A stretch of DNA of 64,000 nt from Candidatus Fluviicola riflensis (lineage in GTDB: Bacteria > Bacteroidota > Bacteroidia > Flavobacteriales_D > Crocinitomicaceae), in assembly GCA_002243285.1 (NCBI GenBank), contig CP022585.1, forward strand, positions 1,910,641 to 1,974,640, given 5' to 3'. The position numbers and the translations under genes were made by a program. A model generated the notes under the pieces. It was not told where the DNA came from. It was given only the letters and a program-made list of their open reading frames with translations, and searched no databases. Positions 9,795-17,601 of this stretch are shown here, piece by piece. Position 1 is the first letter of the stretch. The number at the start of each line of letters is the position of its first letter.

Positions 9795-10517
9795 TTATAA
9801 AGATAATACATCGCGCATAGTGAAGAGGCCTTTTTTATTCACAAGGAATTCGGCAGCTAAAACAGCTCCCAATGCAAAGCCTTTTCGGTTGTGCGCTTCA
9901 TGAGTTATAGTGATCGTATCTATTTCTGAAGTATAGCGAATGATATGTGTACCAGGCACATCGGGCAGACGAATGGCGGTAACACCCAATTGTTGAGCTG
10001 TTGTAACAGGTGGTTGTCCCTGTGAACAGATCCATGAAGCATATTGATCGTTGTTTTGAACAATTCCGTCGGCTAATACAACTGCAGTTCCGCTTGGAGC
10101 ATCGAGTTTCTGAATATGATGAATTTCTTCAATTTCCGCCTCGTATTCCTTATACGGAGACATGAGTTGCGCAAGGTGTTCATTTAGCTGAAAAAAGATA
10201 TTCACTCCGATACTGAAGTTGGAAGAATGAAGCAAACTGCCATCGTTGGCTTCCAGCAAATCAATGACTTCCGGCAATTGTTCCTGCCAGGCGGTAGTTC
10301 CAACCACAATCGGTAATTGTTGTGTTACACATGCTTCAATGTGCTGAAAAGCAAGCACCGGCTGTGAAAATTCAATGGCAACGTCGGCTAAACTGAGGTT
10401 TACCTGTTCTATCGGATTTTCGGAATTGACACGAAAGGCAATTGTGTGGCCACGCTCAAACGCAATCTCTTCAATTGCTTTCCCCATTTTTCCGTAACCG
10501 ATCAGTCCTATTTTCAT
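9795..10517 (-). CDS. dapB: 4-hydroxy-tetrahydrodipicolinate reductase
   Basis: Reduces hydroxy-tetrahydrodipicolinate with NAD(P)H in the diaminopimelate/lysine pathway. The protein has 240 residues when read from the ATG at 10517, which gives the canonical MKIGLIGYGKMGKAI Rossmann start; an upstream in-frame start at 10589 would overlap the previous gene and was rejected. The active-site block EEIHHIQKLDAPSGTA matches the family histidine and lysine motifs. Upstream, reading on the minus strand, is TATTTTTG followed by six bases and the ATG, a near-consensus -7 box that could give a very short or absent leader. It lies between the DUF5683 gene and lepB. Confidence 0.93.
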   Translation of the reverse strand: MKIGLIGYGKMGKAIEEIAFERGHTIAFRVNSENPIEQVNLSLADVAIEFSQPVLAFQHIEACVTQQLPIVVGTTAWQEQLPEVIDLLEANDGSLLHSSNFSIGVNIFFQLNEHLAQLMSPYKEYEAEIEEIHHIQKLDAPSGTAVVLADGIVQNNDQYASWICSQGQPPVTTAQQLGVTAIRLPDVPGTHIIRYTSEIDTITITHEAHNRKGFALGAVLAAEFLVNKKGLFTMRDVLSL

Positions 10518-10557
10518 GTGTGGCAAAAATAAACAATCTATAATGCGTTGGCGGGTT

Positions 10558-11115
10558 TTAACGAAAATTAAGTCGAATCCCGACGCCAATTCTATAATTC
10601 TGCATCAATACCGGTTCAACCGACATCGATAGGTTTTCGCTGACGTCAAACGATACGAAATGTGCTTCCACGCCTGCATCTGCAACATTCAGTAAATACA
10701 CAAATCCCAATGCCAGTATAAACAAATCGCGGCGCTGGCGATGAATGGAGTAGAGTTGAAGCAAACCCGTATCATCGTAAAGCTCAAATTGTTCCGAAGG
10801 TGTATTTCCGGCTTGCCGGCTTTCGTATTCGGTACGTAAATCATTTTTCAGAGTATTGTTGTGGATCAGGAAATAGCCTGTAGCACCCAATCCAGCGTAA
10901 ATCAACGGCACTTTCCAATACGCTTTTTTCTTGCCCTTCGGCATGGCTAAGTGGTTGTAAACCTGTCCCGAACCCGGGAGAACGGCTGAAAACAATATAG
11001 CTTTCTTGATCGAATGGGTTGTGTCTTTTGCTTTTGGAACCAATGCTGTGCTGTCCTGCGCCTGTACTTTCTGAAAGCACCAACAACTAAAAGCGAGTAA
11101 CAGCAATAAACGCAT
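10558..11115 (-). CDS. DUF5683 domain secreted/membrane protein
   Basis: A 185-residue protein with an N-terminal signal sequence (MRLLLLLAFSCWCFQKVQAQ). Residues about 37-75 (KAILFSAVLPGSGQVYNHL, then KKAYWKVPLIYAGLGATGY) match the DUF5683 signature, a family found next to parAB and dapB in many Flavobacteriia. A second hydrophobic stretch is near residue 130 (LFILALGFVYLLNVADAGVE). It begins 9 bases after parB and is probably part of the same operon. The biochemical role is unknown; envelope association is inferred. Confidence 0.85.
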   Translation of the reverse strand: MRLLLLLAFSCWCFQKVQAQDSTALVPKAKDTTHSIKKAILFSAVLPGSGQVYNHLAMPKGKKKAYWKVPLIYAGLGATGYFLIHNNTLKNDLRTEYESRQAGNTPSEQFELYDDTGLLQLYSIHRQRRDLFILALGFVYLLNVADAGVEAHFVSFDVSENLSMSVEPVLMQNYRIGVGIRLNFR

Positions 11116-11124
11116 CCGTTTCGG

Positions 11125-12030
11125 TTATTTGTTCATCAATTCGATGATGCGATTCAAATCGACTTCCGAAGAGAAATTAATGACAATTTTCCCATTGCCA
11201 TTGGCTGTTTTCTTGATCTCAACTTTCGAGGAAATTTTATCGCTCAAATGATGCCGGAATACTTCCTGAACCGAAGTGATTTCGCCTACTGTTGTTTGCT
11301 TTAAAGTTGGAACCTCTGCCGTACCTTTCGATTCTCCGGTGCGGATCATGTCTTCAATTTCACGAACCGACAATTGAAAGTCGATTACCTGACGGTACAA
11401 TTCCAGTTGACGCGCTTCATCTCCCGCGGAAACCAACGCACGCGCGTGTCCCATGGAAATAATGTTATCGCGGACACCTAATTGAATTTCTGCCGGTAAT
11501 TTCAGCAAACGCAGGTGATTGGTAATGCTGGAACGGCTTTTCGAAACCTTTTGGCTCAATTGGTCTTGCGTCAAATCGCATTCGTCAATCAATCGTTGGT
11601 AAGAAAGTGCAACTTCGATTGAGTTGAGATCTTCACGCTGAATGTTTTCTACCAATGCCATTTCAAGCATGGTTTGATCATTGGCAACGCGCACGTATGC
11701 AGGAACTTCAGTCAATCCGGCCATTTGTGAAGCACGGAAACGACGTTCACCCGAAATCAGCTGGTATTTATCTCTGCCCAACTTACGGACTGTAAGCGGT
11801 TGAATAATTCCATGAATCGCAATCGAAGCGGTCAATTCTGCCAATGCTTCTTTTTCGAAGTTCGTACGCGGATTAAACGGATTGGCTTCGATGGAAGAAA
11901 CGGGCAACAAAGCCACGCCTCCAGTGAGTCCGGAAGTGGTTTGTGAAGTTGTAATATCGGTTGAAGCATTGTCGAGCAACGCACCCAGACCTTTACCCAG
12001 AGCAGAACGTTTTTTTGGATTAGATGTCAT
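11125..12030 (-). CDS. parB: chromosome-partitioning protein ParB
   Basis: A CTP-dependent clamp protein that loads at parS and works with ParA in chromosome segregation; 301 residues. An N-terminal KKRSALGKGLGALL box interacts with ParA in the family. The CTP-binding region includes NPFNPRT and GERRFRASQMAG. The HTH is in LTQDQLSQKVSKSRSSITN, and a C-terminal dimerisation segment follows (KIVINFSSEVDLNRIIELM). The coding region overlaps parA by 11 bases, so the pair is translationally coupled. No full parS site was found in this window. Confidence 0.95.
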   Translation of the reverse strand: MTSNPKKRSALGKGLGALLDNASTDITTSQTTSGLTGGVALLPVSSIEANPFNPRTNFEKEALAELTASIAIHGIIQPLTVRKLGRDKYQLISGERRFRASQMAGLTEVPAYVRVANDQTMLEMALVENIQREDLNSIEVALSYQRLIDECDLTQDQLSQKVSKSRSSITNHLRLLKLPAEIQLGVRDNIISMGHARALVSAGDEARQLELYRQVIDFQLSVREIEDMIRTGESKGTAEVPTLKQTTVGEITSVQEVFRHHLSDKISSKVEIKKTANGNGKIVINFSSEVDLNRIIELMNK

Positions 12031-12832
12031 TACCTACTTGAAATTGTTTGTCGTTGTTTCCGATTTTAGTCAGATTATTTCGTTGCAATAATTCGCGCGC
12101 AAAATTAAGGTAATTTATCGAACCTTTGCTTGTGGCATCATGCATTACAATGGTTTCACCGAAACTTGGCGCTTCGCCCAATTTGGTGTTGCGGTGAATA
12201 ACGGTATCGAATACCAAATCCTGAAAATGAGTTTTCACCTCGTCCACAACCTGGTTAGCCAAACGCAAACGTGTATCGTACATTGTGAGAACAATTCCTT
12301 CAATTTCAAGGTCAGGATTCAATCGTCCCTGAACAATTTTAATTGTATTCAGCAATTTACCCAAACCTTCAAGAGCAAAATATTCACATTGAACCGGGAC
12401 CATCACCGAATCAGCTGCTGTGAGCGCGTTTACAGTAATCAATCCCAATGAAGGCGAGCAATCGATGATAATAAAATCGTATTGATCTTTGATCTTGTCG
12501 AGCGCTTGTTTCAGCATGTGCTCACGATTCGGAAGGTTGATCATTTCGAGTTCAGCACCTACCAGATCAATATGAGAAGGCAGGATATCCAGGTTCGGAT
12601 TACTGGTCTCAATGATCAGTTCCGATGGGTGAACGTCGTTGATAAGACAATCGTAAATATTGCGCGTATTTTTAGGATCGAGGCCCACACCCGAAGTGGC
12701 ATTCGCCTGTGGATCGGCATCTACGATCAATGTTTTATATTCCAACACACCAAAACAACCACCTAAATTAATAGCAGTCGTTGTTTTGCCCACACCTCCT
12801 TTTTGATTCGCAATAGCGATGATTTTGCCCAT
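12020..12832 (-). CDS. parA: chromosome-partitioning ATPase ParA/Soj
   Basis: A deviant Walker ATPase that moves ParB-parS complexes; 270 residues. The N-terminal KGGVGKTTTAINLGG carries the deviant P-loop, VDADPQANATSG is the Walker A' region, and IIIDCSPSLGLITVNAL is Walker B. It is the first gene of the probable operon parA-parB-DUF5683-dapB-lepB-wbqC on the minus strand. The C-terminus (after RELLQRNNLTK) extends into the parB start. Chromosomal ParAB suggest the origin may not be very distant, but no dnaA box cluster was found. Confidence 0.95.
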   Translation of the reverse strand: MGKIIAIANQKGGVGKTTTAINLGGCFGVLEYKTLIVDADPQANATSGVGLDPKNTRNIYDCLINDVHPSELIIETSNPNLDILPSHIDLVGAELEMINLPNREHMLKQALDKIKDQYDFIIIDCSPSLGLITVNALTAADSVMVPVQCEYFALEGLGKLLNTIKIVQGRLNPDLEIEGIVLTMYDTRLRLANQVVDEVKTHFQDLVFDTVIHRNTKLGEAPSFGETIVMHDATSKGSINYLNFARELLQRNNLTKIGNNDKQFQVGNDI

Positions 12833-12975
12833 ATTTTGGTAAAATTTGTGGTTAAAGATACGGTTTCCTGTCGAGGTGAAAACAACGCGGAGCAGGTTTA
12901 TTTATCAACCAAATTGGTGTTAATTAACGACGCAAAAAATCAGTTCACTCAATCTTGCCGTCAATGCATTGCGTG

Positions 12976-13106
12976 CTCCCATAGATGCACAGATTTTTGC
13001 GCTCCAGCCTAAGGCTGGCAGCGCCATAGGAGACAGTACGTCAATCTTTTAGGAGATTACGCCAAAATGAAAAGGCGAGGGCGTTAGCCGAGTCTAATCT
13101 GTGGAG
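12976..13106. repeat. inverted-repeat element with family-A inner arms and family-B ends
   Basis: Read on the minus strand this starts with CTCCACAGATTAGA, continues with CTCGGCTAACGCCCTCGCC, and ends with GGCGCTGCC, an AGCCTTAGGCT hairpin and GGAGCGCAAAAAT, then CTGTGCATCTATGGGAG. The inner arms match those of the 18.7, 20.6 and 53.9 kb elements (18 of 19 bases for the left arm), but the outer ends are of the CCACAGAT type. It occupies most of the gene-free stretch 12833-13161; the rest is AT-rich parA upstream sequence. Confidence 0.7.
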
Positions 13107-13161
13107 AAAAAAAATGTATCTCTGAAAAAGAATATAAGGTGTATTGAGGCAGTTTGTGAAA

Positions 13162-13461
13162 TTATTCTTCCTGCAGGTTGTTTGTGGATTGATTTTCCTG
13201 AACGGCCTGTAATTCGCGCGCTTTATCGATTACTTCCTGCAATCCTTCAATGAATTTATCGAAATCTTCTTTATAGAGAAAAAGTTTGTGTTTTTGGTAG
13301 TTTTGCTTGCCATCGGCCTCACTTTTTTTGCTTTCGGTGATCGTTAAGTAGTAATCCATACCACGCGTTGCCTTTATATCAAAAAAATAGGTACGCTTTC
13401 CGGCCCTTACTGATTTAGAGTAGACTTCCTCTTGTTTTTCATTCCCATTTTCATAGGTCAT
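13162..13461 (-). CDS. DUF3276 / PUR-alpha-like nucleic-acid-binding protein
   Basis: A 99-residue protein of the DUF3276 (PUR-alpha-like) family, which forms beta-beta-beta-beta-alpha folds that bind single-stranded nucleic acid in Bacteroidota and spirochaetes. The typical pattern is present: EEVYSKSVRAGKRTYFFDIK, then DYYLTITESKK, and an LFLYKEDFDKFIEGL helix near residue 70. A glutamine/glutamate-rich tail follows. It is flanked by repeat elements on both sides and is probably a single-gene unit. Function in vivo is not established from sequence. Confidence 0.88.
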   Translation of the reverse strand: MTYENGNEKQEEVYSKSVRAGKRTYFFDIKATRGMDYYLTITESKKSEADGKQNYQKHKLFLYKEDFDKFIEGLQEVIDKARELQAVQENQSTNNLQEE

Positions 13462-13586
13462 ACTTCGTAGTTTTAGTATTCAGAGTAATGACAAATATGG
13501 AATATTTTTTCAAATAGGCAAGAAATCAACGAATTGCAGGAACTAAAAGTTAGTTGAAAAATTCAGGCTCTAAGATGCGAGGAAAA

Positions 13587-13656
13587 AACACAAAGGCACA
13601 ACGCTAAAGCTATGGCGTAAGCATAAGCTTCGGCGTAAACGTTGTGTCTTGTGTTG
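13587..13656. repeat. interspersed inverted repeat, family C (CACAAAGGCACAACGC), copy 1
   Basis: Left end AACACAAAGGCACAACGC (about 13588-13605) and right end AACGTTGTGTCTTGTGTT (about 13639-13656) are imperfect inverses. The interior holds AGCTATGGCGTAAGCATAAG and CTTCGGCGTAA, words that recur in the larger copy at 34.8 kb. It lies in the 216-base gap between DUF3276 and the next gene. Confidence 0.55.
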
Positions 13657-13677
13657 AAAAAAGCGTGGGGAAGAAAC

Positions 13678-14811
13678 CTATTTCCTTTTCGGTTTCTTAG
13701 GCTTTTTTGTTTTTTTTCCGTTGTCAAAAGAAACAGACGTACCTTTCTCTTCTTTTCGGTGCTTTTTGGCATCGTAAGCCTCCATGGCGTTTTGCGGATC
13801 TTTATTCCTTTTCGCTTCTTTATCAGCTGCCTCCGCCAATTCGCTTTCGTTGTCAGGTGTTACGGCAACATGCACTTCTTTACTGGCCGGCGATCCTTCG
13901 GTTGTCGGGTCGATCCATTTATTGGGAAGTTCTGTTTCTACGATTTCTTCAGTGCGTGGATTGATGGATTTTACCGTAATCATTTCCTCGTCTTTATTCA
14001 CACCGATTACGTCTTCCACAAGCATCCATTTGTTGCCGTTGAATTCGTAGGCATCGTACGACATATCCGGAACGTAATATTCGTAGAAACCTTCCATTGT
14101 AGGTGTTTCAGGCGAAAGATGGTCGAACATAATGCGACTGTGATCTTCATCCCAACGCAACGACATCACCGTTTTTTCGGAATGTTCCATGTAAATACGC
14201 TTTTTGGTATCGTCGCCTGATTTAAACAGCGGAGATCCCAATTTGAGCGTGTTCCCTGAAAAATAAAGCACATCAATGAGTTTGATATTGCTTGACGTTG
14301 TGTTTCCGTCCCAGCCAAGTAAGGTGTAATATGTTTTGTTGTTCTTTTCTACTGGAATGATCTTGTAATACAAAGCGCCATACCAGTTGTTGGCATCCAA
14401 TACATCGTCGGTACGGGCAGGAAGCATAAATGAATTGTCAACCAGCTCGATTACTTTGTGTTCAGGTTTGCGTTCATCACCTTTCAAAACGTAGGCAAAG
14501 TATTGTTGCGATTGATCGTCTTGTTCAACATTCCAGGAAACGATACGTACCAGGTTGTCAGGACTATTGATGATTCCGATGGTTCTGAGTTTGGTAAAAG
14601 TATACGTTAAAGCAGTCGGTTCGTTGAGTGTTTGCTCAAGTTGCTTTTTGAATTGCGTGTTCCAGTTGCGTTTAGAGACGTCGTTTTTAGCTGCGCGAAG
14701 AGAATCCAATAGTATTTCGAGTTCCGCTTCCTGCTGAATAATAGCGTCTTGCCCAAACAAAACTGTTGAGCCTAAAACTATTGCCGAAAACAAACAAAGT
14801 ACCTTTTTCAT
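13678..14811 (-). CDS. secreted protein of unknown function
   Basis: A 377-residue protein with a signal peptide (MKKVLCLFSAIVLGSTVLFG). No catalytic motif was recognised. The middle has regular Tyr/Trp-rich strands (NWYGALYYKIIPVEKNNKTY, then LLGWDGNTTSSN), suggesting a beta-rich fold. The last 50 residues are strongly basic and low in complexity, ending in KKTKKPKKPKRK; the function of such a tail is unclear. It is divergent from nothing obvious and is followed downstream by the family-C repeat. Conserved Flavobacteriia hypothetical proteins of this architecture are plausible relatives, but no family is named. Confidence 0.75.
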   Translation of the reverse strand: MKKVLCLFSAIVLGSTVLFGQDAIIQQEAELEILLDSLRAAKNDVSKRNWNTQFKKQLEQTLNEPTALTYTFTKLRTIGIINSPDNLVRIVSWNVEQDDQSQQYFAYVLKGDERKPEHKVIELVDNSFMLPARTDDVLDANNWYGALYYKIIPVEKNNKTYYTLLGWDGNTTSSNIKLIDVLYFSGNTLKLGSPLFKSGDDTKKRIYMEHSEKTVMSLRWDEDHSRIMFDHLSPETPTMEGFYEYYVPDMSYDAYEFNGNKWMLVEDVIGVNKDEEMITVKSINPRTEEIVETELPNKWIDPTTEGSPASKEVHVAVTPDNESELAEAADKEAKRNKDPQNAMEAYDAKKHRKEEKGTSVSFDNGKKTKKPKKPKRK

Positions 14812-14869
14812 ATGTATCTGAACGCAATATACGATGATTCGTTACAGGTTTAAGAGAAAAAGTTCACGA

Positions 14870-15217
14870 TTAAGCGTGCATGAAATCTTTCTTCGCAATC
14901 AATTCGTCATCCGATTCACGGAAGTCAGGATCGTCAACACAGCAGTCAACCGGACAAACGGCGGCACATTGGGGTTCATCGTGAAAACCAACGCACTCCG
15001 TACATTTATCAGTAACGATGAAATAAACGTCCATGTCTTTCGGTTCGTAAGCCGCATCGGCTTCAGTTACTTCGCCGTTTAAAGTGGTGATCAATCCCTT
15101 TAAAGACGTACCGTCGGAATAATGCCACTCCGCGCCACCTTCGTAGATTGCGGTATTTGGACATTCCGGCTCGCATGCACCGCAGTTGATGCATTCGTCT
15201 GTTATCATGATTGCCAT
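14870..15217 (-). CDS. 4Fe-4S dicluster ferredoxin
   Basis: A 115-residue electron carrier with two cluster-binding motifs: [12 protein letters not shown] near residue 10 and [18 protein letters not shown] near residue 72, each followed by the compensating Cys-Pro. The intervening segment of about 50 residues is longer than in minimal clostridial ferredoxins and fits the Alvin/YfhL-like type found in Bacteroidota. It is divergent from the LuxC-like acyl-CoA reductase at 15326, a neighbour pair common in Flavobacteriia as far as I recall. The redox partner is not known. Confidence 0.9.
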   Translation of the reverse strand: MAIMITDECINCGACEPECPNTAIYEGGAEWHYSDGTSLKGLITTLNGEVTEADAAYEPKDMDVYFIVTDKCTECVGFHDEPQCAAVCPVDCCVDDPDFRESDDELIAKKDFMHA

Positions 15218-15325
15218 AGCTGAGACTCTTTTTTCGAGTGCAAATATACGAAGCCTAAAACAATTCTTCGATCATTTTTGGTTGAATCTTTCCTATGGCT
15301 GGGACAAAACCGCTAATTTTGCAGC

Positions 15326-16369
15326 GTGAAAAAAGAGCAATTAATTGATTTGCTGGGCAAATTAGGAGAATTATTCCGGGCATTGAGTCAGGATGCCGAA
15401 TGGCCGGGGTTTGAAATCGGGTTAACTGAGGAAGAATACCAGGATTTTCGTGAACTGATCGTGAGAGAACATGTGCACAACCCGTGGTTTACGAAAGGTT
15501 CCATACAATTTGCATTGAATTCATTGGCCGATTTGCTCGAACCAACTGTGTTAAAGCCTTTTGCAGATCGTTATGGTATTACGGAAAAGCCTAAGCGCGT
15601 AGCGATTATCATGGCTGGAAATATTCCGATGGTTGCTTTTCACGACGTGGTTTGCGTGCTGCTTTCCGGACATATTGCAGCCTGTAAGCTCAGTTCCAAC
15701 GACAAACATTTATTGCCTGCTGTAGTGAGTGTGCTGCAGAAATGGAATCCTGAATTCGCCAACAGAATTGAATGTCATCAGGGGATGATGAAGAAAATGG
15801 ATGCCGTCATTGCTACCGGAAGCGATAATGCGACGAATTATTTTGAGCAGTATTTTGGCCAATATCCGCATATTTTCAGACGAAACCGTACTTCTGTTGC
15901 CATTTTAGACGGATCGGAAACCCGCGAAGAGCTCGAGAACCTGGGGAGCGATTTGTTTCGTTATTTCGGATTGGGCTGCAGAAATGTTTCCAAGATTTTT
16001 ATTCCGCGCGATTTTAATACTGATCGTTTGTTTGAGGCGATTGTAGGTTACGGCGAAATTGTGAACCATCATAAATACGCGAACAATTACGATTACAACC
16101 GTACAATCTATATGATGAACAGTATTCCGTTCCTCGATAATAATTTCTGCATTTTCAAAGAAGATGAAGGATTGTTTTCGCCGCTGTCAGTGTTTTTTTA
16201 CCAGCGGTATGACAAAATGGAAGAAGTCACACAATTTTTGGAAACGAATAAAGATTCCATTCAAACAATTGTGGGAAAAGGTTTTCAGGCTTTGGGACAA
16301 GCGCAATTACCTGCAATTGATGATTATGCAGATGGAATTGATACGATGGCGTGGCTGGTGAAAATCTGA
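15326..16369 (+). CDS. LuxC-like acyl-CoA reductase family protein
   Basis: A 347-residue protein of the LuxC/acyl-CoA reductase family (aldehyde-dehydrogenase superfamily), which would reduce acyl-CoA to aldehyde. Visible landmarks are VAIIMAGNIPMVAFHDV and LSGHIAACKLSSNDKHL near residues 90-130, and LFRYFGLGCRNVSKIFIPRD near residue 215, where the cysteine of GLGCRNVSK would be the catalytic nucleophile. The start is a GTG at 15326, only five bases after a TAATTTTG box; if that is the -7 element the message may be leaderless. The gene is divergent from the ferredoxin and convergent with thioredoxin across a long palindrome. Confidence 0.85.
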   Translation: MKKEQLIDLLGKLGELFRALSQDAEWPGFEIGLTEEEYQDFRELIVREHVHNPWFTKGSIQFALNSLADLLEPTVLKPFADRYGITEKPKRVAIIMAGNIPMVAFHDVVCVLLSGHIAACKLSSNDKHLLPAVVSVLQKWNPEFANRIECHQGMMKKMDAVIATGSDNATNYFEQYFGQYPHIFRRNRTSVAILDGSETREELENLGSDLFRYFGLGCRNVSKIFIPRDFNTDRLFEAIVGYGEIVNHHKYANNYDYNRTIYMMNSIPFLDNNFCIFKEDEGLFSPLSVFFYQRYDKMEEVTQFLETNKDSIQTIVGKGFQALGQAQLPAIDDYADGIDTMAWLVKI

Positions 16370-16392
16370 CGCTTTTTCGAGGTAAATCAACC

Positions 16393-16451
16393 CACGTAAT
16401 ATTGCAAATTTACGTGTGATGAATTGACACGTAAATTTGCAATATTACGTG
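16393..16451. repeat. 25-bp perfect palindrome, family F copy 1; possible terminator
   Basis: Arm 16393-16417 (starting CACGTAATATTGCAAATTTA) is the exact inverse of arm 16427-16451, with a 9-base loop. Each arm is itself nearly palindromic around TTGCAA. On the plus strand it is followed by CCTTTTTTG, so it could terminate the reductase transcript. The same core is repeated at 63140-63198. It lies between convergent genes. Confidence 0.85.
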
Positions 16452-16477
16452 CCTTTTTTGAAGTTGAAAACCAAGCT

Positions 16478-16786
16478 TTAATCCACATTCTCATTAATCA
16501 ATCGCACCAATTCCTTCGCCGGCACAACTCCTGACTGCCGCCACTTGATTTTTCCTTTCTGAAACAAAATCAACGTCGGAACACTTCTTACCCCGTAAAC
16601 CTGCGCCGCATGCTGATTTTTATCAATATCGATCTTTAGAACCGAAGCTTTTGAGCCGATTCGTTGCTTCACATCATCTAAAATAGGAGCCATTGTTTTG
16701 CAAGGACCACACCAGGTCGCGTAGAAATCAACCAATACAGGTTGGTCGCCGTTAATGATCTCCTTGAATGTTTTCTTTTGCGCCAT
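16478..16786 (-). CDS. thioredoxin
   Basis: A 102-residue thioredoxin: VLVDFYATWCGPCKTMAPIL contains the WCGPC redox pair near residues 24-28, the cis-proline is in VRSVPTLILFQKG, and a C-terminal amphipathic helix follows. The ATG at 16786 was chosen because it gives the usual thioredoxin N-terminus; the reading frame stays open upstream to 16990 but that extension runs into the divergent lipoprotein gene. It reduces protein disulphides in the cytoplasm. The intergenic space with the lipoprotein gene (about 106 bases) probably carries divergent promoters. Confidence 0.93.
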   Translation of the reverse strand: MAQKKTFKEIINGDQPVLVDFYATWCGPCKTMAPILDDVKQRIGSKASVLKIDIDKNQHAAQVYGVRSVPTLILFQKGKIKWRQSGVVPAKELVRLINENVD

Positions 16787-16892
16787 AATCGATGAATCTA
16801 TTTTATTACAAAGATAAACCATGAAAGTGGTTCCATTTGTAACAGGAGTCACTTTATAAATCATTAACTTCGTATACAAACAGTTGTCAATT

Positions 16893-17273
16893 ATGAAACA
16901 AGTTCTTTTATCGTTCGTGTTACTGAATATAGTATTCTTATCTGGCTGTGCTACAGCGCAAACCAGCGCTAAAACCAAAACCGATTCCAAACCCGAAGTA
17001 AAACAACAGCAAACATTTGAGGGTGATTACCAATCTTCGAGAGGAGTGATGACGCCGTTAAGTTGTTATTGCAGCGATGGAGGAACGTTGACCGTCACAG
17101 AAGATGAGAAAATAAAAGTGTGTTTTGACGGTTTGAAAGAAAAACCGGATGATTGCACCAAAATTTCCGTTACCGGCCAGTTTCAAACCGTTGCCAATGA
17201 ACCGGAAGAAACGAACCCATGTCCGAAAGGAACGATGAAGGTCTTTGTGGTGGAAAGCTTTAAGTGTAAATAG
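16893..17273 (+). CDS. small lipoprotein of unknown function
   Basis: From the ATG at 16893 the product has 126 residues and a lipoprotein signal (MKQVLLSFVLLNIVFLSGCA), with the lipobox LSGC. The mature part has four cysteines, with a CYCSDGGTL segment, and ends ESFKCK. No family is recognised. An in-frame TTG at 16884 would merely add three residues. It stands alone between thioredoxin and a 328-base repeat-bearing gap. Confidence 0.75.
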   Translation: MKQVLLSFVLLNIVFLSGCATAQTSAKTKTDSKPEVKQQQTFEGDYQSSRGVMTPLSCYCSDGGTLTVTEDEKIKVCFDGLKEKPDDCTKISVTGQFQTVANEPEETNPCPKGTMKVFVVESFKCK

Positions 17274-17339
17274 TTTCAAAACCTCAAAGTTTGTGGAAGT
17301 TAGTTTTCCTGATTCAGGACAACAAATCTTAAACTTTAC

Positions 17340-17530
17340 CGGGATTCCAGTCGTGATGTAAAACCAACGCGAGGATCCATGCAGGAATGAGCGTTAATTT
17401 TCCGTCTGTTTGACGAGGAGGAACGACGAGGAGTTTAAGGAAAAATAGCGAATGACCTGCTAATGGATCGTGTGTTTTGCCACGACATGCATTTTTTGTT
17501 TACTTTTTGTGGCTAAGGACAAAAAGTAAA
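17340..17530. repeat. interspersed repeat ending in a TTTACTTTTTGT hairpin (family G)
   Basis: The best-defined part is the 12-bp perfect stem TTTACTTTTTGT (17499-17510) and ACAAAAAGTAAA (17519-17530) with loop GGCTAAGG. The preceding 150 bases (GACGAGGAGGAACGACGAGG, TTTAAGGAAAAATAGCGAAT) have a purine-rich, non-coding look and resemble interspersed repeats I associate with Flavobacteriia genomes; this last point is recollection, not a search. A related stem is at 48348-48375. Nothing else is visible in the gap 17274-17601. Confidence 0.5.
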
Positions 17531-17601
17531 AAAATAGTGTTATCAACAATTTCCAAAAAAGTTATTGACAATTTTTGTAACTATTGTTAATAACCTGCGT
17601 A

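Noticed and set aside
13642..14220. 192-codon open frame opposite the secreted protein at 13678-14811
   Set aside because: It is antisense to a well-supported gene with a signal peptide; its Phe/Arg-rich residues are those of a shadow frame.
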